A DNA stretch of 15,337 nucleotides, taken from NCBI GenBank assembly GCA_015487895.1, contig WFOW01000274.1:1-15337 (forward strand), given 5' to 3'. Numbering within the stretch: the stretch's first letter is position 1; the number at the start of each line of letters is the position of its first letter. The notes under the pieces are model-generated. The model was not told where the DNA came from, did no database searches, and worked only from the letters and a program-made list of their open reading frames with translations. The position numbers and the translations under genes were made by a program. Positions 5,787 through 15,337 of the stretch are shown here, piece by piece. The DNA is from Gammaproteobacteria bacterium (GTDB lineage: Bacteria; Pseudomonadota; Gammaproteobacteria; S144-34).

Positions 5787-8275
5787 CCAGGCGCGAGTTC
5801 ATCAAGGCCAACGCCGCCGCGGCCACCGCCGCCGCGGCGGGGATCACGCTTCCGGGCACGCGCGAGGCGCTCGCCGGGCACGGGGCCCGCATCCGGTGGG
5901 ACAAGGCCCCCTGCCGCTTCTGCGGCACCGGCTGCGGCGTGCTGGTGGGTGTCAAGGACGGGCGCGTGGTCGCCACCCAAGGCGACCCGGACGCGCCGGT
6001 CAACCGCGGCCTCAACTGCATCAAGGGCTACTTCCTCTCCAAGATCCTGTACGGCAAGGACCGCCTGACGACGCCGCTGCTGCGCATGAGGAACGGGCGC
6101 TACGACAAGAACGGCGAGTTCACGCCGATCACCTGGGAGCAGGCCTTCCGGATCATGGCCGAGAAGTTCAAGGAGGCCATCCGCACCAAGGGGCCGACCT
6201 CCGTCGGCATGTTCGGCTCGGGCCAGTGGACCGTGTGGGAAGGCTACGCGGCGGTCAAGCTCATGAAGGCGGGCTTCCGCTCCAACAACATCGACCCGAA
6301 CGCGCGCCACTGCATGGCCTCGGCGGTGGCCGCCTTCATGCGCACCTTCGGCATCGACGAGCCCATGGGCTGCTACGACGACATCGAGCACGCCGACGCC
6401 TTCGTGCTGTGGGGCTCGAACATGTCCGAGATGCATCCCATCCTGTGGTCGCGCGTGACCGACCGTCGCCTGAGCGCGGATCACGTGCGCGTGGCGGTGC
6501 TCTCCACCTTCCGCAACCGCAACTTCGATCTCGCCGACCTCGGCATCGTCTTCAAGCCGCACACGGATCTGGCGATCCTCAACTACATCGCCAACCACAT
6601 CATCCAGAGCGGACGGGTCAACGAGGACTTCGTGCGCAACCACGTCAACTTCCGCGTCGGCGTGACCGACATCGGCTACGGGCTGCGGCCCGAGGATCCG
6701 CGCCAGCGGCGCGCGAAGAACGCCAAGAAGCCGGGCGCATCCAAGCCCATGACCTTCGAGGAGTACGCGCGCTTCGTCTCCGAGTACACGCTGGAGAAGG
6801 TCTCGCGGATGTCGGGCGTGCCCAAGAAGGATCTCGAGGCGCTGGCCGAGATCTACGCGGACCCGCAGACGAAGGTGGTCTCCTTCTGGACCATGGGCTT
6901 CAACCAGCACACCCGCGGCACCTGGGTGAACCACCTCGTCTACAACGTGCACCTGCTGACGGGCAAGATCGCCGAGCCCGGCAACGGCCCCTTCTCGCTC
7001 ACGGGCCAGCCCTCCGCCTGCGGCACGGCGCGCGAGGTGGGCACCTTCGCGCACCGGCTGCCGGCCGACATGGTGGTCATGAAGAAGAAGCACCGCGAGG
7101 TCGCCGAGCGCATCTGGAAGCTGCCGGAGGGCACCATCCCGGCCAAGCCCGGCTACCACGCGGTGCTGCAGAACCGCATGCTCAAGGACGGCAAGCTCAA
7201 CGTCTACTGGGTGATGTGCAACAACAACATGCAGGCCGCGGCCAACATGAACAACGAGGCCTGGCCCGGCTACCGCAACCCCGAGAACTTCATCATCGTC
7301 TCGGATCCCTACCCGACGGTCACGGCCATGGCCGCCGACCTCATCCTCCCGACCGCCATGTGGGTGGAGAAGGAGGGCGCCTACGGCAACGCCGAGCGCC
7401 GCACGCAGTTCTGGCGCCAGCAGGTCAAGGCGCCGGGCGAGGCGCGCTCGGACCTGTGGCAGATCGTCGAGTTCTCCAAGCACTTCAAGGTCGAGGAGGT
7501 GTGGCCCGAGGAGCTGCTCGCCAAGAAGCCCGAATACCGCGGGAAGACCCTGTACGAGATCCTCTTCCGCAACGGGCAGGTGGACCGCTATCCGCTGAGC
7601 GAGATCCAGGAGGGCTTCCCCAACGACGAGGCCGAGCACTTCGGCTTCTACATCCAGAAGGGGCTCTTCGAGGAGTACCGCCAGTTCGGGCTCAACAAGG
7701 GCCATGATCTCGCGCCCTTCGAGATGTACCACAAGGCCCGCGGCCTGCGCTGGCCGGTGGTCGACGGCAAGGAGACGCTGTGGCGCTACCGCGAGGGCTA
7801 CGACCCCTACGTGAAGAAGGGCGAGGGGGTCCGCTTCTACGGCAAGCCGGACGGGCGCGCGGTGATCTACGCCGTGCCCTACGAGCCGCCGGCCGAGATC
7901 CCGGACGCCGAGTACGACCTGTGGCTCGTCACCGGACGCGTGCTCGAGCACTGGCACTCGGGCTCCATGACCCGGCGCGTGCCCGAGCTCTATCGGGCCT
8001 TCCCGGACGCGGTGCTCTTCATGCACCCCGACGACGCGCGCGAGCGCGGGCTGCGCCGGGGCATGGCGGCGCGCATCCGCACGCGCCGCGGCGAGATCAC
8101 GGCGCGCGTGGAGACGCGCGGCCGCAACCGTCCCCCGCGCGGGGTGATCTTCATCCCATGGTTCGACGCGAGCCGGCTGGTCAACAAGCTCACGCTGGAT
8201 GCGACCTGTCCCATCTCCAAGGAGACGGACTTCAAGAAGTGCGCCGCGCGCGTCGAGCGCCTGCGGGAGGTCTGA
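5777..8275 (+). CDS. napA: Periplasmic nitrate reductase catalytic subunit NapA
   Basis: NapA reduces nitrate to nitrite in the periplasm using bis-MGD molybdenum and one [4Fe-4S] cluster. The 832-residue length fits the family (about 830). A Tat signal is clear: TRREFIKAN followed by an alanine-rich hydrophobic stretch, with mature protein beginning around residue 33-36. The [4Fe-4S] cysteines are C46, C49, C53 and C81 (CxxCxxxC-x27-C). The cysteine that ligands molybdenum is in [10 protein letters not shown] (C179). Further family motifs are [36 protein letters not shown] and the C-terminal [20 protein letters not shown]. The ATG at 5777 lies inside the end of napD. Nothing is missing and the gene looks fully functional. 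It needs the cofactor made by the pathway that the divergent moaA begins. Confidence 0.98.
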   Translation: MRLTRREFIKANAAAATAAAAGITLPGTREALAGHGARIRWDKAPCRFCGTGCGVLVGVKDGRVVATQGDPDAPVNRGLNCIKGYFLSKILYGKDRLTTPLLRMRNGRYDKNGEFTPITWEQAFRIMAEKFKEAIRTKGPTSVGMFGSGQWTVWEGYAAVKLMKAGFRSNNIDPNARHCMASAVAAFMRTFGIDEPMGCYDDIEHADAFVLWGSNMSEMHPILWSRVTDRRLSADHVRVAVLSTFRNRNFDLADLGIVFKPHTDLAILNYIANHIIQSGRVNEDFVRNHVNFRVGVTDIGYGLRPEDPRQRRAKNAKKPGASKPMTFEEYARFVSEYTLEKVSRMSGVPKKDLEALAEIYADPQTKVVSFWTMGFNQHTRGTWVNHLVYNVHLLTGKIAEPGNGPFSLTGQPSACGTAREVGTFAHRLPADMVVMKKKHREVAERIWKLPEGTIPAKPGYHAVLQNRMLKDGKLNVYWVMCNNNMQAAANMNNEAWPGYRNPENFIIVSDPYPTVTAMAADLILPTAMWVEKEGAYGNAERRTQFWRQQVKAPGEARSDLWQIVEFSKHFKVEEVWPEELLAKKPEYRGKTLYEILFRNGQVDRYPLSEIQEGFPNDEAEHFGFYIQKGLFEEYRQFGLNKGHDLAPFEMYHKARGLRWPVVDGKETLWRYREGYDPYVKKGEGVRFYGKPDGRAVIYAVPYEPPAEIPDAEYDLWLVTGRVLEHWHSGSMTRRVPELYRAFPDAVLFMHPDDARERGLRRGMAARIRTRRGEITARVETRGRNRPPRGVIFIPWFDASRLVNKLTLDATCPISKETDFKKCAARVERLREV

Positions 8276-8290
8276 CGCGGGGCGGTATCG

Positions 8291-9049
8291 ATGGGGCGCG
8301 CGGGGGCACAGCGCGGCTATGGTGGGCGGCGCCGCTTTCTCAAGGACGCGGCGCGGCTCGCGGCCGCCGCCGGACTGGCGGGGCTGGCGCTGGCCGGGCA
8401 CGGGCGCACCGTGCAGGCGCGTCCGGCGCAGGCCCTGCGTCCCCCCGGCGCCCTGCCCGAGCGCGACTTCCTCGGCGCCTGCCTGCGCTGCGGCCTGTGC
8501 GTGCGCGCCTGCCCCTACGACACCCTGCGGCTGGCGACCGCCATCGGCCCGGTGGCGCCGGGCACGCCCTATTTCGTGGCGCGCGAGGTCCCGTGCGAGA
8601 TGTGCGAGGACATCCCGTGCGTGGCCGCCTGCCCCAGCGGGGCGCTCGATCCGGGCCTGCGGGACATCGACGAGGCGCGCATGGGGGTGGCGGTCCTGGT
8701 CGATCACGAGAGCTGCCTCAACTGGCGGGGGCTGCGCTGTGACGTGTGCTACCGCGTCTGCCCCCTGATCGACGAGGCCATCACCCTGGAGCCGCAGCGC
8801 AACCGCCGCACCGGGCGGCACACGGTCTTCATTCCCACGGTGCGCGCGGACCGCTGCACCGGCTGCGGCAAGTGCGAGCACGCTTGCGTGCTCGAGGATG
8901 CGGCCATCAAGGTCCTGCCCGAACGCCTCGCACGCGGACGCCTCGGGCGCCACTACCGCCTCGGGTGGGAGGAGAAGGCGAAGGCGGGCGGGCCGCTGGT
9001 GCCGGGCCTCGTCGACCTGCCGGACCGCCTGCCGGAGGGGCGGCCATGA
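8291..9049 (+). CDS. napG: Ferredoxin-type quinol dehydrogenase subunit NapG
   Basis: A 252-residue Tat-exported protein with four [4Fe-4S] clusters that pairs with membrane NapH to pass quinol electrons to the periplasmic Nap system. The Tat motif is [12 protein letters not shown] (13-24), followed by a hydrophobic A/G/L stretch. The cysteine sets are C64-C67-C70-C74, C102-C105-C110-C114, C142-C150-C153-C157 and C189-C192-C195-C199; the third has the spaced first Cys ([19 protein letters not shown]) that is diagnostic for NapG/MauM. The start at 8291 lies 15 bases after the napA stop with GGGGCGG upstream. The stop overlaps the napH start by 4 bases. Confidence 0.96.
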   Translation: MGRAGAQRGYGGRRRFLKDAARLAAAAGLAGLALAGHGRTVQARPAQALRPPGALPERDFLGACLRCGLCVRACPYDTLRLATAIGPVAPGTPYFVAREVPCEMCEDIPCVAACPSGALDPGLRDIDEARMGVAVLVDHESCLNWRGLRCDVCYRVCPLIDEAITLEPQRNRRTGRHTVFIPTVRADRCTGCGKCEHACVLEDAAIKVLPERLARGRLGRHYRLGWEEKAKAGGPLVPGLVDLPDRLPEGRP

Positions 9050-9930
9050 GGCGCATCCCGGGCAGGGCGGCGGCGGCGCGGCGGGGCTGGCTCTCGGCCC
9101 ACAAGTGGCTGCTGGCCCGCCGCGCCAGCCAGGCCGCGGTCTTCGGGCTCTTCCTGCTGGGGCCTCTGGCGGGGGTGTGGATCCTGCGCGGCAACCTGTC
9201 CTCGAGCCTCGTGCTCGACACCATTCCGCTCACCGATCCCTTCCTGCTGCTGCAGACGCTGCTCGCGGGCCATGCGCCCGAGCTCACGGCGCTCGCCGGC
9301 GGGGCCCTCGTCCTCGCGGGCTATCTCGTGGTTGGCGGGCGCGCCTACTGCGCCTGGGTCTGCCCGCTGAATCCGGTCACGGACCTGGCCGCCTGGCTGC
9401 GGCGGCGCCTCGGCATCGGTGGCGGAGGGCGGATCGATCCGCGCCTGCGCTGGGCCCTGCTCGCGGTGGCCTTCGGGGGGGCCGCGCTCACGGGCACGGC
9501 GCTGTGGGAGCTCGTCAACCCGGTCTCGATCGTGCAGCGGGGCATCGTCTTTCTCCTCGCCCCTGCGGCGTGGGTGGCGCTCGCGGTCTTCCTGTTCGAC
9601 CTGCTGGTGGTGCCGCGCGGCTGGTGCGGGCGGCTCTGCCCCGCCGGGGCCTTCTGGGGCGTGGTGGGCCAGGCGGCGCTGCTGCGCGTGACCGCGCCGC
9701 GGCGCGAGCGCTGCGACCGGTGCATGGACTGCTACGCCGCCTGCCCCGAGCCGCAGGTGCTTCGCCCAGCGCTGGAGGGGGCCGGCGCGCCCCTCGTGGC
9801 CTCCGGAATGTGCACCAACTGCGGGCGCTGCATCGACGTCTGCCCGCAGGACGTCTTCCGCTTCGGAACCCGGTTTCACGGCAAGACCATGACCGCCGGC
9901 CTGCCCGGCGGACGGGAGGAGACGACATGA
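9046..9930 (+). CDS. napH: Quinol dehydrogenase membrane component NapH
   Basis: A 294-residue polytopic inner-membrane protein with about four hydrophobic segments (near 29-48, 80-98, 135-155 and 168-190). Two CxxxCP motifs follow membrane segments (C102/C106 and C194/C198), as in NapH/CcoG-type proteins. The cytoplasmic C-terminal part binds two [4Fe-4S] clusters: [12 protein letters not shown] (C223-C233) and [12 protein letters not shown] (C256-C266). With NapG it forms a second quinol oxidation route beside NapC. The start ATG overlaps the napG stop and the stop overlaps the napB start, both as ATGA. Confidence 0.96.
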   Translation: MRRIPGRAAAARRGWLSAHKWLLARRASQAAVFGLFLLGPLAGVWILRGNLSSSLVLDTIPLTDPFLLLQTLLAGHAPELTALAGGALVLAGYLVVGGRAYCAWVCPLNPVTDLAAWLRRRLGIGGGGRIDPRLRWALLAVAFGGAALTGTALWELVNPVSIVQRGIVFLLAPAAWVALAVFLFDLLVVPRGWCGRLCPAGAFWGVVGQAALLRVTAPRRERCDRCMDCYAACPEPQVLRPALEGAGAPLVASGMCTNCGRCIDVCPQDVFRFGTRFHGKTMTAGLPGGREETT

Positions 9931-10403
9931 AGAAGACGGCCATCGTCGGCGTGGTGCTGGCCCTGGGAGCGGCCGTGGCGGCCCCTGCCCTGCACGGCCA
10001 GTCGGGCAACGGGTCCAACGGCAACGGCGTGGTCTCGCTGCGCGGCCAGGCGGCCATCGACGAGACCACCCGTCCGCCGGAGCTCAAGCGGTGGCAGCGC
10101 GACCGCGGGCCGATGCCGCGCGACCACGTGGGGCAGCCGCCGCTCATCCCGCACTCCATCAAGGGCTACAAGATCAACCTCAAGTTCAACAAGTGCCTGA
10201 CCTGCCATTCCTGGGCCAATGCCAGCGAGGCGGACGCGCCCCGGGTGAGCGTCACCCACTTCAAGGACCGGGAGGGCAACGTGCTCGGCAACGTCGCGCC
10301 GGGCCGCTACTTCTGCACCCAGTGCCACGTGCCGCAGGTGGACGCCCCGCCGCTCGTCGAGAACACCTTCAAGCCACTTCCGACCATCCGTCAGGGGCAC
10401 TGA
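9927..10403 (+). CDS. napB: Diheme cytochrome c subunit NapB of periplasmic nitrate reductase
   Basis: A 158-residue periplasmic cytochrome that passes electrons from NapC/NapGH to NapA. A Sec signal peptide is visible ([20 protein letters not shown], cleavage near residue 24). The protein has exactly two heme-binding CxxCH motifs: CLTCH (90-94) and CTQCH (130-134). The family segments around RPPELKRWQRDRGPMPRDH, PPLIPHSI and the C-terminal FKPLP are present. A glycine/asparagine/serine-rich linker (about 26-34) follows the signal. The cytochrome c maturation genes needed for heme attachment are not in this window. Confidence 0.96.
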   Translation: MKKTAIVGVVLALGAAVAAPALHGQSGNGSNGNGVVSLRGQAAIDETTRPPELKRWQRDRGPMPRDHVGQPPLIPHSIKGYKINLKFNKCLTCHSWANASEADAPRVSVTHFKDREGNVLGNVAPGRYFCTQCHVPQVDAPPLVENTFKPLPTIRQGH

Positions 10404-10425
10404 TCGGGCGCGAAAGGGGGCGATC

Positions 10426-11043
10426 ATGAGCAATGCAGGAGCGGACAGGCCCGGACTCGTCGCGCGCATGTGGCGCGGCCTGCGCACCCCCTGCGGGCGC
10501 TGGTCGGTGGGCGGCGTGCTGGCGGCGAGCTTCGTCGGCGGCATCGTCTTCTGGGGCGGGTTCAACACCGCCATGGAGGCCACCAACCGGGAGGAGTTCT
10601 GCATCTCCTGCCACGAGATGCGGGAGTTCGTCTACGAGGAGTACAAGGACACCATCCACTACAGCAACCGCACGGGCGTGCGCGCCACCTGCCCCGACTG
10701 CCACGTGCCCAAGGAGTGGGTCTACAAGTTCATCCGCAAGATCCAGGCCACCAACGAGCTCTTCCACAAGGTGATGGGCTCGATCTCGACGCGCGAGAAG
10801 TTCGAGGCCAAGCGCCTCGAGCTCGCCCGCCACGTGTGGGAGTCGATGAAGAAGACGGACTCGCGGGAGTGCCGCAACTGCCACGAGTTCGAGTCCATGG
10901 ACTTCACCGAGCAGCAGCGGCGTGCCGTGCGTCAGCACATCAAGGGCCTGGAGGGCGGCAAGACCTGCATCGACTGCCACAAGGGCATCGCCCACTCGCT
11001 GCCGGATCTGCGCGAGGTGGACGCGAGCGCCACGGCGGGCTGA
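10426..11043 (+). CDS. napC: Tetraheme quinol dehydrogenase NapC (NapC/NirT family)
   Basis: A 205-residue membrane-anchored tetraheme cytochrome that oxidises quinol and reduces NapB. There is a single N-terminal membrane anchor (about 27-47) followed by four CxxCH motifs: CISCH (59-63), CPDCH (89-93), CRNCH (149-153) and CIDCH (181-185). Heme 1 is followed by EM, supplying the Met next to the first motif seen in NapC/NrfH proteins. The start at 10426 has AAAGGGGG upstream and lies 22 bases after napB. It is the last gene of the operon, giving the order napFDAGHBC, identical to E. coli. Confidence 0.97.
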   Translation: MSNAGADRPGLVARMWRGLRTPCGRWSVGGVLAASFVGGIVFWGGFNTAMEATNREEFCISCHEMREFVYEEYKDTIHYSNRTGVRATCPDCHVPKEWVYKFIRKIQATNELFHKVMGSISTREKFEAKRLELARHVWESMKKTDSRECRNCHEFESMDFTEQQRRAVRQHIKGLEGGKTCIDCHKGIAHSLPDLREVDASATAG

Positions 11044-11054
11044 TGCGCCCCGGC

Positions 11055-11109
11055 CGCCCGCGGCGCGGGTGAGGCAGCCGGACGGCTCCGTGTGACGGGG
11101 GCGCCCGTG
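11055..11109 (+). terminator. Weak hairpins downstream of the nap operon
   Basis: Two short inverted repeats follow napC: CCCGC-GGC-GCGGG (11057-11069, extendable by a G-U and a C-G pair) and ACGGG-GGCG-CCCGT (11095-11108). Neither has a T-run, so they are not convincing intrinsic terminators. In DNA this GC-rich such repeats arise by chance, and the nap transcript may end by Rho instead. The remainder of 11044-11253 holds nothing else that I recognise apart from the -10-like box listed separately. Confidence 0.2.
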
Positions 11110-11218
11110 TGACCGTGTCGGCGGCCGGCCCTGAGGCGTCTTCTCCCGCGCGCCCCACGGCGGCGCGCCTCCGGGAAGCGCATGGGGCGTCTGGTCCCGC
11201 GAGGCGCGGCCTGCGGGG

Positions 11219-11224
11219 TAGAAT
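11219..11224 (+). promoter_or_regulatory. Possible -10 box of the terB-like gene
   Basis: TAGAAT (5 of 6 to TATAAT) lies 29 bases upstream of the ATG at 11254. It is the AT-richest spot in the 210-base gap after napC. No good -35 is seen 16-18 bases upstream. Confidence 0.35.
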
Positions 11225-11253
11225 GGGCCCGGGCCCGCGAGGAGGTAGCGCGC

Positions 11254-11715
11254 ATGCTGGAGCGCCTGCGAAGGCTGCTCGAGGGACGGCTGCGGCCGGC
11301 CCTCGAGGCGCCGGAACGTGCCGACGAGCAGGCCCTGCGGCTGGCGGCGGCCGCGCTGCTGGTGGAGGTGGCGCGGGCCGACTACGACGTGGACCCGGGC
11401 GAGCTGGAGACCGTCGAGGACGCGGTGCGCGAGGCCTTCGGCCTCGACGCCGAGAGCGCCGAGGCGCTGGTGGCGATGGCGCGCGCCGAGGCCGAGGACG
11501 CCGTCTCGCTCCACCAGTTCACCAGCGAGATCAACCGCCGCTTCGACCCGGCGGCCAAGCGCCGCCTGGTGGAGCTGCTCTGGCGCGTGGCCTTCTCCGA
11601 CGGGCGTCTCGACCGCTACGAGGAGCACCTCATCCGCCGCGTCGCCGACCTGCTGCACCTGCCCCACCGCGACTTCATCCGCGCCAAGCTGCGGGCCCAG
11701 GGTGAGGGGACCTGA
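11254..11715 (+). CDS. TerB-family (tellurite resistance protein B-like, COG4103) protein
   Basis: A 153-residue, all-helical, acidic cytoplasmic protein. The two family hallmarks are the acidic helix motifs VARADYDVDPGELETVE (about 37-53) and WRVAFSDGRLDRYEEHLIRR (about 110-129); each places clustered Asp/Glu residues where TerB-like proteins bind metal. Despite the family name, tellurite resistance is not implied: no terC/D/Z gene is nearby and lone COG4103 proteins are widespread with unknown function. The ATG at 11254 is preceded by GAGGAGGT; an in-frame ATG at 11182 would add an unlikely basic leader that crosses the -10-like box. It converges with the HU gene across a 112-base gap. Confidence 0.85.
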   Translation: MLERLRRLLEGRLRPALEAPERADEQALRLAAAALLVEVARADYDVDPGELETVEDAVREAFGLDAESAEALVAMARAEAEDAVSLHQFTSEINRRFDPAAKRRLVELLWRVAFSDGRLDRYEEHLIRRVADLLHLPHRDFIRAKLRAQGEGT

Positions 11716-11771
11716 ACGCGCAGCCGGCGGCATGCGCGCGTGCGGCCGGGCGCGGGCGCCGGCGGGACCGG

Positions 11772-11802
11772 AAAGAAAAAGGCGCGGCCCCCGGACCGCG
11801 CC
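11772..11802 (-). terminator. Intrinsic terminator of the HU-family gene
   Basis: Read on the minus strand, GGCGCGG (11802-11796), an eight-base loop and CCGCGCC (11787-11781) form a perfect seven-pair GC stem, followed at once by TTTTTCTTT (11780-11772). It starts 26 bases after the HU stop. On the plus strand there is no T-run after the stem, so it should act on HU only. Confidence 0.88.
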
Positions 11803-11827
11803 CTCCCCGTGCCGCCCGTGGCGGAGC

Positions 11828-12190
11828 TCAGATCATGTCCTTCAGCCCCTTGAGCGGCTGCACCTTGACCACCCGCCGGGCAGGCTTGGCCTTGATCATG
11901 ATCTCCTCGCCCGTGAACGGGTTGATGCCCTTGCGGGCCTTGGTGGCCGGCTTCTTGACGACCTTGATCTTCATGAGGCCGGGGACGGTGAAGACGCCGG
12001 GTCCGCGCTTGAGCTCGCGCTTGATCATCACCGCCAGCGCCTCGAAGACCGCCCCCACCTCCTTCTTGGTGAGGCCGGTCTGCTCGGCGATGAAGCCGTG
12101 GATCTCGGACTTGGTGGCCGGCTTGGCCGCCTTGGCGGCCGCCTTCTTCTTGGTGGCGGTCTTGCGTGTGGCTTTCTTCTTCGTGGCCAT
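11828..12190 (-). CDS. HU-family DNA-binding protein with a lysine-rich N-terminal tail
   Basis: A 120-residue nucleoid protein. Residues about 1-29 form a Lys/Ala/Thr-rich tail (MATKKKATRKTATKKKAAAK and on), which resembles histone H1 tails. The HU/IHF fold follows: SEIHGFIAEQTGLTKKEV (helices 1-2), then VFTVPGLMKIKVVKKPA in place of the usual 'VxLxGFGxF' strand, then the DNA-binding arm around RKGINPFTGEEIMIKAKPAR with the intercalating-type Pro (INPFTG), and a final KGLKDMI helix. Ordinary HU is about 90 residues, so the extra length is almost all tail. The ATG at 12190 is set by AAGGAG upstream; a longer reading adds a poor leader. It has its own terminator, so it is monocistronic. It probably bends or compacts DNA; DNA targets are unknown. 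Confidence 0.92.
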   Translation of the reverse strand: MATKKKATRKTATKKKAAAKAAKPATKSEIHGFIAEQTGLTKKEVGAVFEALAVMIKRELKRGPGVFTVPGLMKIKVVKKPATKARKGINPFTGEEIMIKAKPARRVVKVQPLKGLKDMI

Positions 12191-12231
12191 GCTGACTCCT
12201 TGTGAGCGCTCCAGTGGCAGGTCCACCCGGC

Positions 12232-12243
12232 GCTAAGATTAGC
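12232..12243. repeat. Perfect short palindrome in the HU / DsbD_2-like divergent gap
   Basis: GCTAAGATTAGC is a perfect inverted repeat (GCTAA, two-base centre, TTAGC) in the 111-base gap between two divergent genes. It is one of the few AT-rich spots there and overlaps -10-like hexamers on both strands (TAAGAT on +, TAATCT on -). It may be an operator or just promoter-like sequence. Confidence 0.3.
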
Positions 12244-12301
12244 ACATGATCCGAGGCGCGGAACGCTTTCGCAGGGCGATGATGCTGCCGGACGCGCGCG
12301 C

Positions 12302-12980
12302 ATGAGCGGAGGCGGCATGCTCGCCGCCTTCACCGTCGGCCTGCTCGGCGGTGTGCACTGCGCCGGCATGTGCGGCGGCATCGCCGGCGCGCTCGCCCTG
12401 GGGCTCGCGCCGGAGGCGCGCGCGCGCCGCGGGCGCCTGCTGCTCCTGCTCGCGGCCTACAACCTCGGCCGCATCGCCGCCTACACGCTCGCCGGCGCCG
12501 CCGCGGGCCTGCTCGGCATGCTCGCCGCCGATCTCGTGCCGGTGCACGGGGTGCGCACGGCGCTGGCGCTGGCCGCCGCCGGGCTGGTGATCGCGCTGGG
12601 GCTCCATCTGGGCGGGTGGTGGCACGGGGTGCAGCGCATCGAGCGGCTCGGCGGGCGCCTGTGGGCGCGCGTGCGCCCGCGCATGGCGCGGCTCCTGCCC
12701 GTGCGCGGCCTGCCGGCGGCCTTCGCCCTCGGGCTGCTGTGGGGCGGCATCCCCTGCGGGCTGGTCTACACGGTGCTGGCCTGGGCGCTGGCGAGCGCCG
12801 ACCCGGTGGCCGGCGCCGCCCTCATGGCCGCCTTCGGCGCCGGGACGCTCCCCAACCTGCTCGCGATCGGGGCGGCCGCGGGCTGGTCTGCCCGCCTGCT
12901 GCGCCGGCGCGCGGTGCGCACGCTCGCGGGCCTTGCCGTGACGGCCTGGGGGATGTGGATGGGCTGGTCGGCGCTCGCGC

Positions 12981-12994
<14 letters not shown>
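12302..12994 (+). CDS. DsbD_2 / TauE-SafE-type membrane protein (COG2836)
   Basis: A 230-residue protein with about six hydrophobic segments in two halves. Each half begins with a cysteine motif: GGVHCAGMCGGIAG (H19, C20, C24) in the first membrane segment and WGGIPCGLVYTVL (C152) in the fourth. This pattern is that of the family usually annotated 'sulfite exporter TauE/SafE family protein' or PF13386. Relatives are often found near cytochrome cbb3 oxidase assembly genes, and the cysteine layout recalls CcdA/DsbD thiol transporters. Transport of a thiol reductant or metal across the inner membrane is therefore more likely than sulfite export, but this is inference. The ATG at 12302 lacks a ribosome site; an ATG at 12317 has GGAGG just upstream and may be the real start (225 residues). 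The last 14 bases overlap the convergent GGDEF-EAL gene. Confidence 0.82.

Positions 12995-15337
<2,343 letters not shown>

Noticed and set aside
11254..11715. Tellurite resistance determinant
   Set aside because: Only the TerB-like domain is present. Without terC, terD or terZ nearby the resistance role is not supported.

Overview
The window is about 15.3 kb of very GC-rich DNA, dense with genes and with short intergenic gaps. Gene content and protein style suggest a high-GC gammaproteobacterium that respires nitrate: an E. coli-order periplasmic nitrate reductase operon, gammaproteobacterial-type MoaA and HU, and a GGDEF/EAL protein. A Chromatiales/Ectothiorhodospiraceae-like sulfur bacterium would fit. 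The histone-fold DUF1931 gene is compatible with, but does not prove, a thermophile. No rRNA, tRNA, CRISPR array, insertion sequence or phage gene was recognised.

Left part (1-3355): the 3' part of a zinc aminopeptidase of the COG4324 type (+). Its end overlaps, tail to tail, an NDUFA9-like NAD(P)-binding epimerase-family gene (-). A short divergent gap then leads to a succinate-semialdehyde-type aldehyde dehydrogenase (+). Next, on the minus strand, come a DUF1931 bacterial histone-fold protein and, upstream of it, moaA.

Centre (4890-11043): moaA (-) and the napFDAGHBC operon (+) diverge from a gap of about 140 bp that holds a near-perfect FNR/ANR-type site (9 of 10 consensus bases). MoaA starts molybdenum cofactor synthesis and NapA needs that cofactor, so the arrangement pairs cofactor supply with its consumer. 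In the operon, NapD guards the Tat-exported NapA. NapC and the NapGH pair give two routes for quinol electrons. NapB passes electrons to NapA, and NapF is a cytoplasmic iron-sulfur accessory protein. Most junctions overlap by 4-10 bases, implying tight translational coupling.

Right part (11044-15337): a TerB-like gene (+); an HU-family protein with a lysine/alanine-rich, H1-like N-terminal tail (-), followed by a clear intrinsic terminator; a DsbD_2/TauE-SafE-type membrane protein (+); and a large membrane-bound HAMP-PAS-GGDEF-EAL cyclic-di-GMP protein (-) that runs off the right edge. The last two genes overlap tail to tail by 14 bases.

The window looks mostly like a conserved respiratory and housekeeping region, not an accessory island. 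I see no convincing undescribed multi-gene system. The points most worth a second look are the FNR site shared by moaA and nap, the DUF1931 histone-fold protein next to moaA, and the tailed HU.
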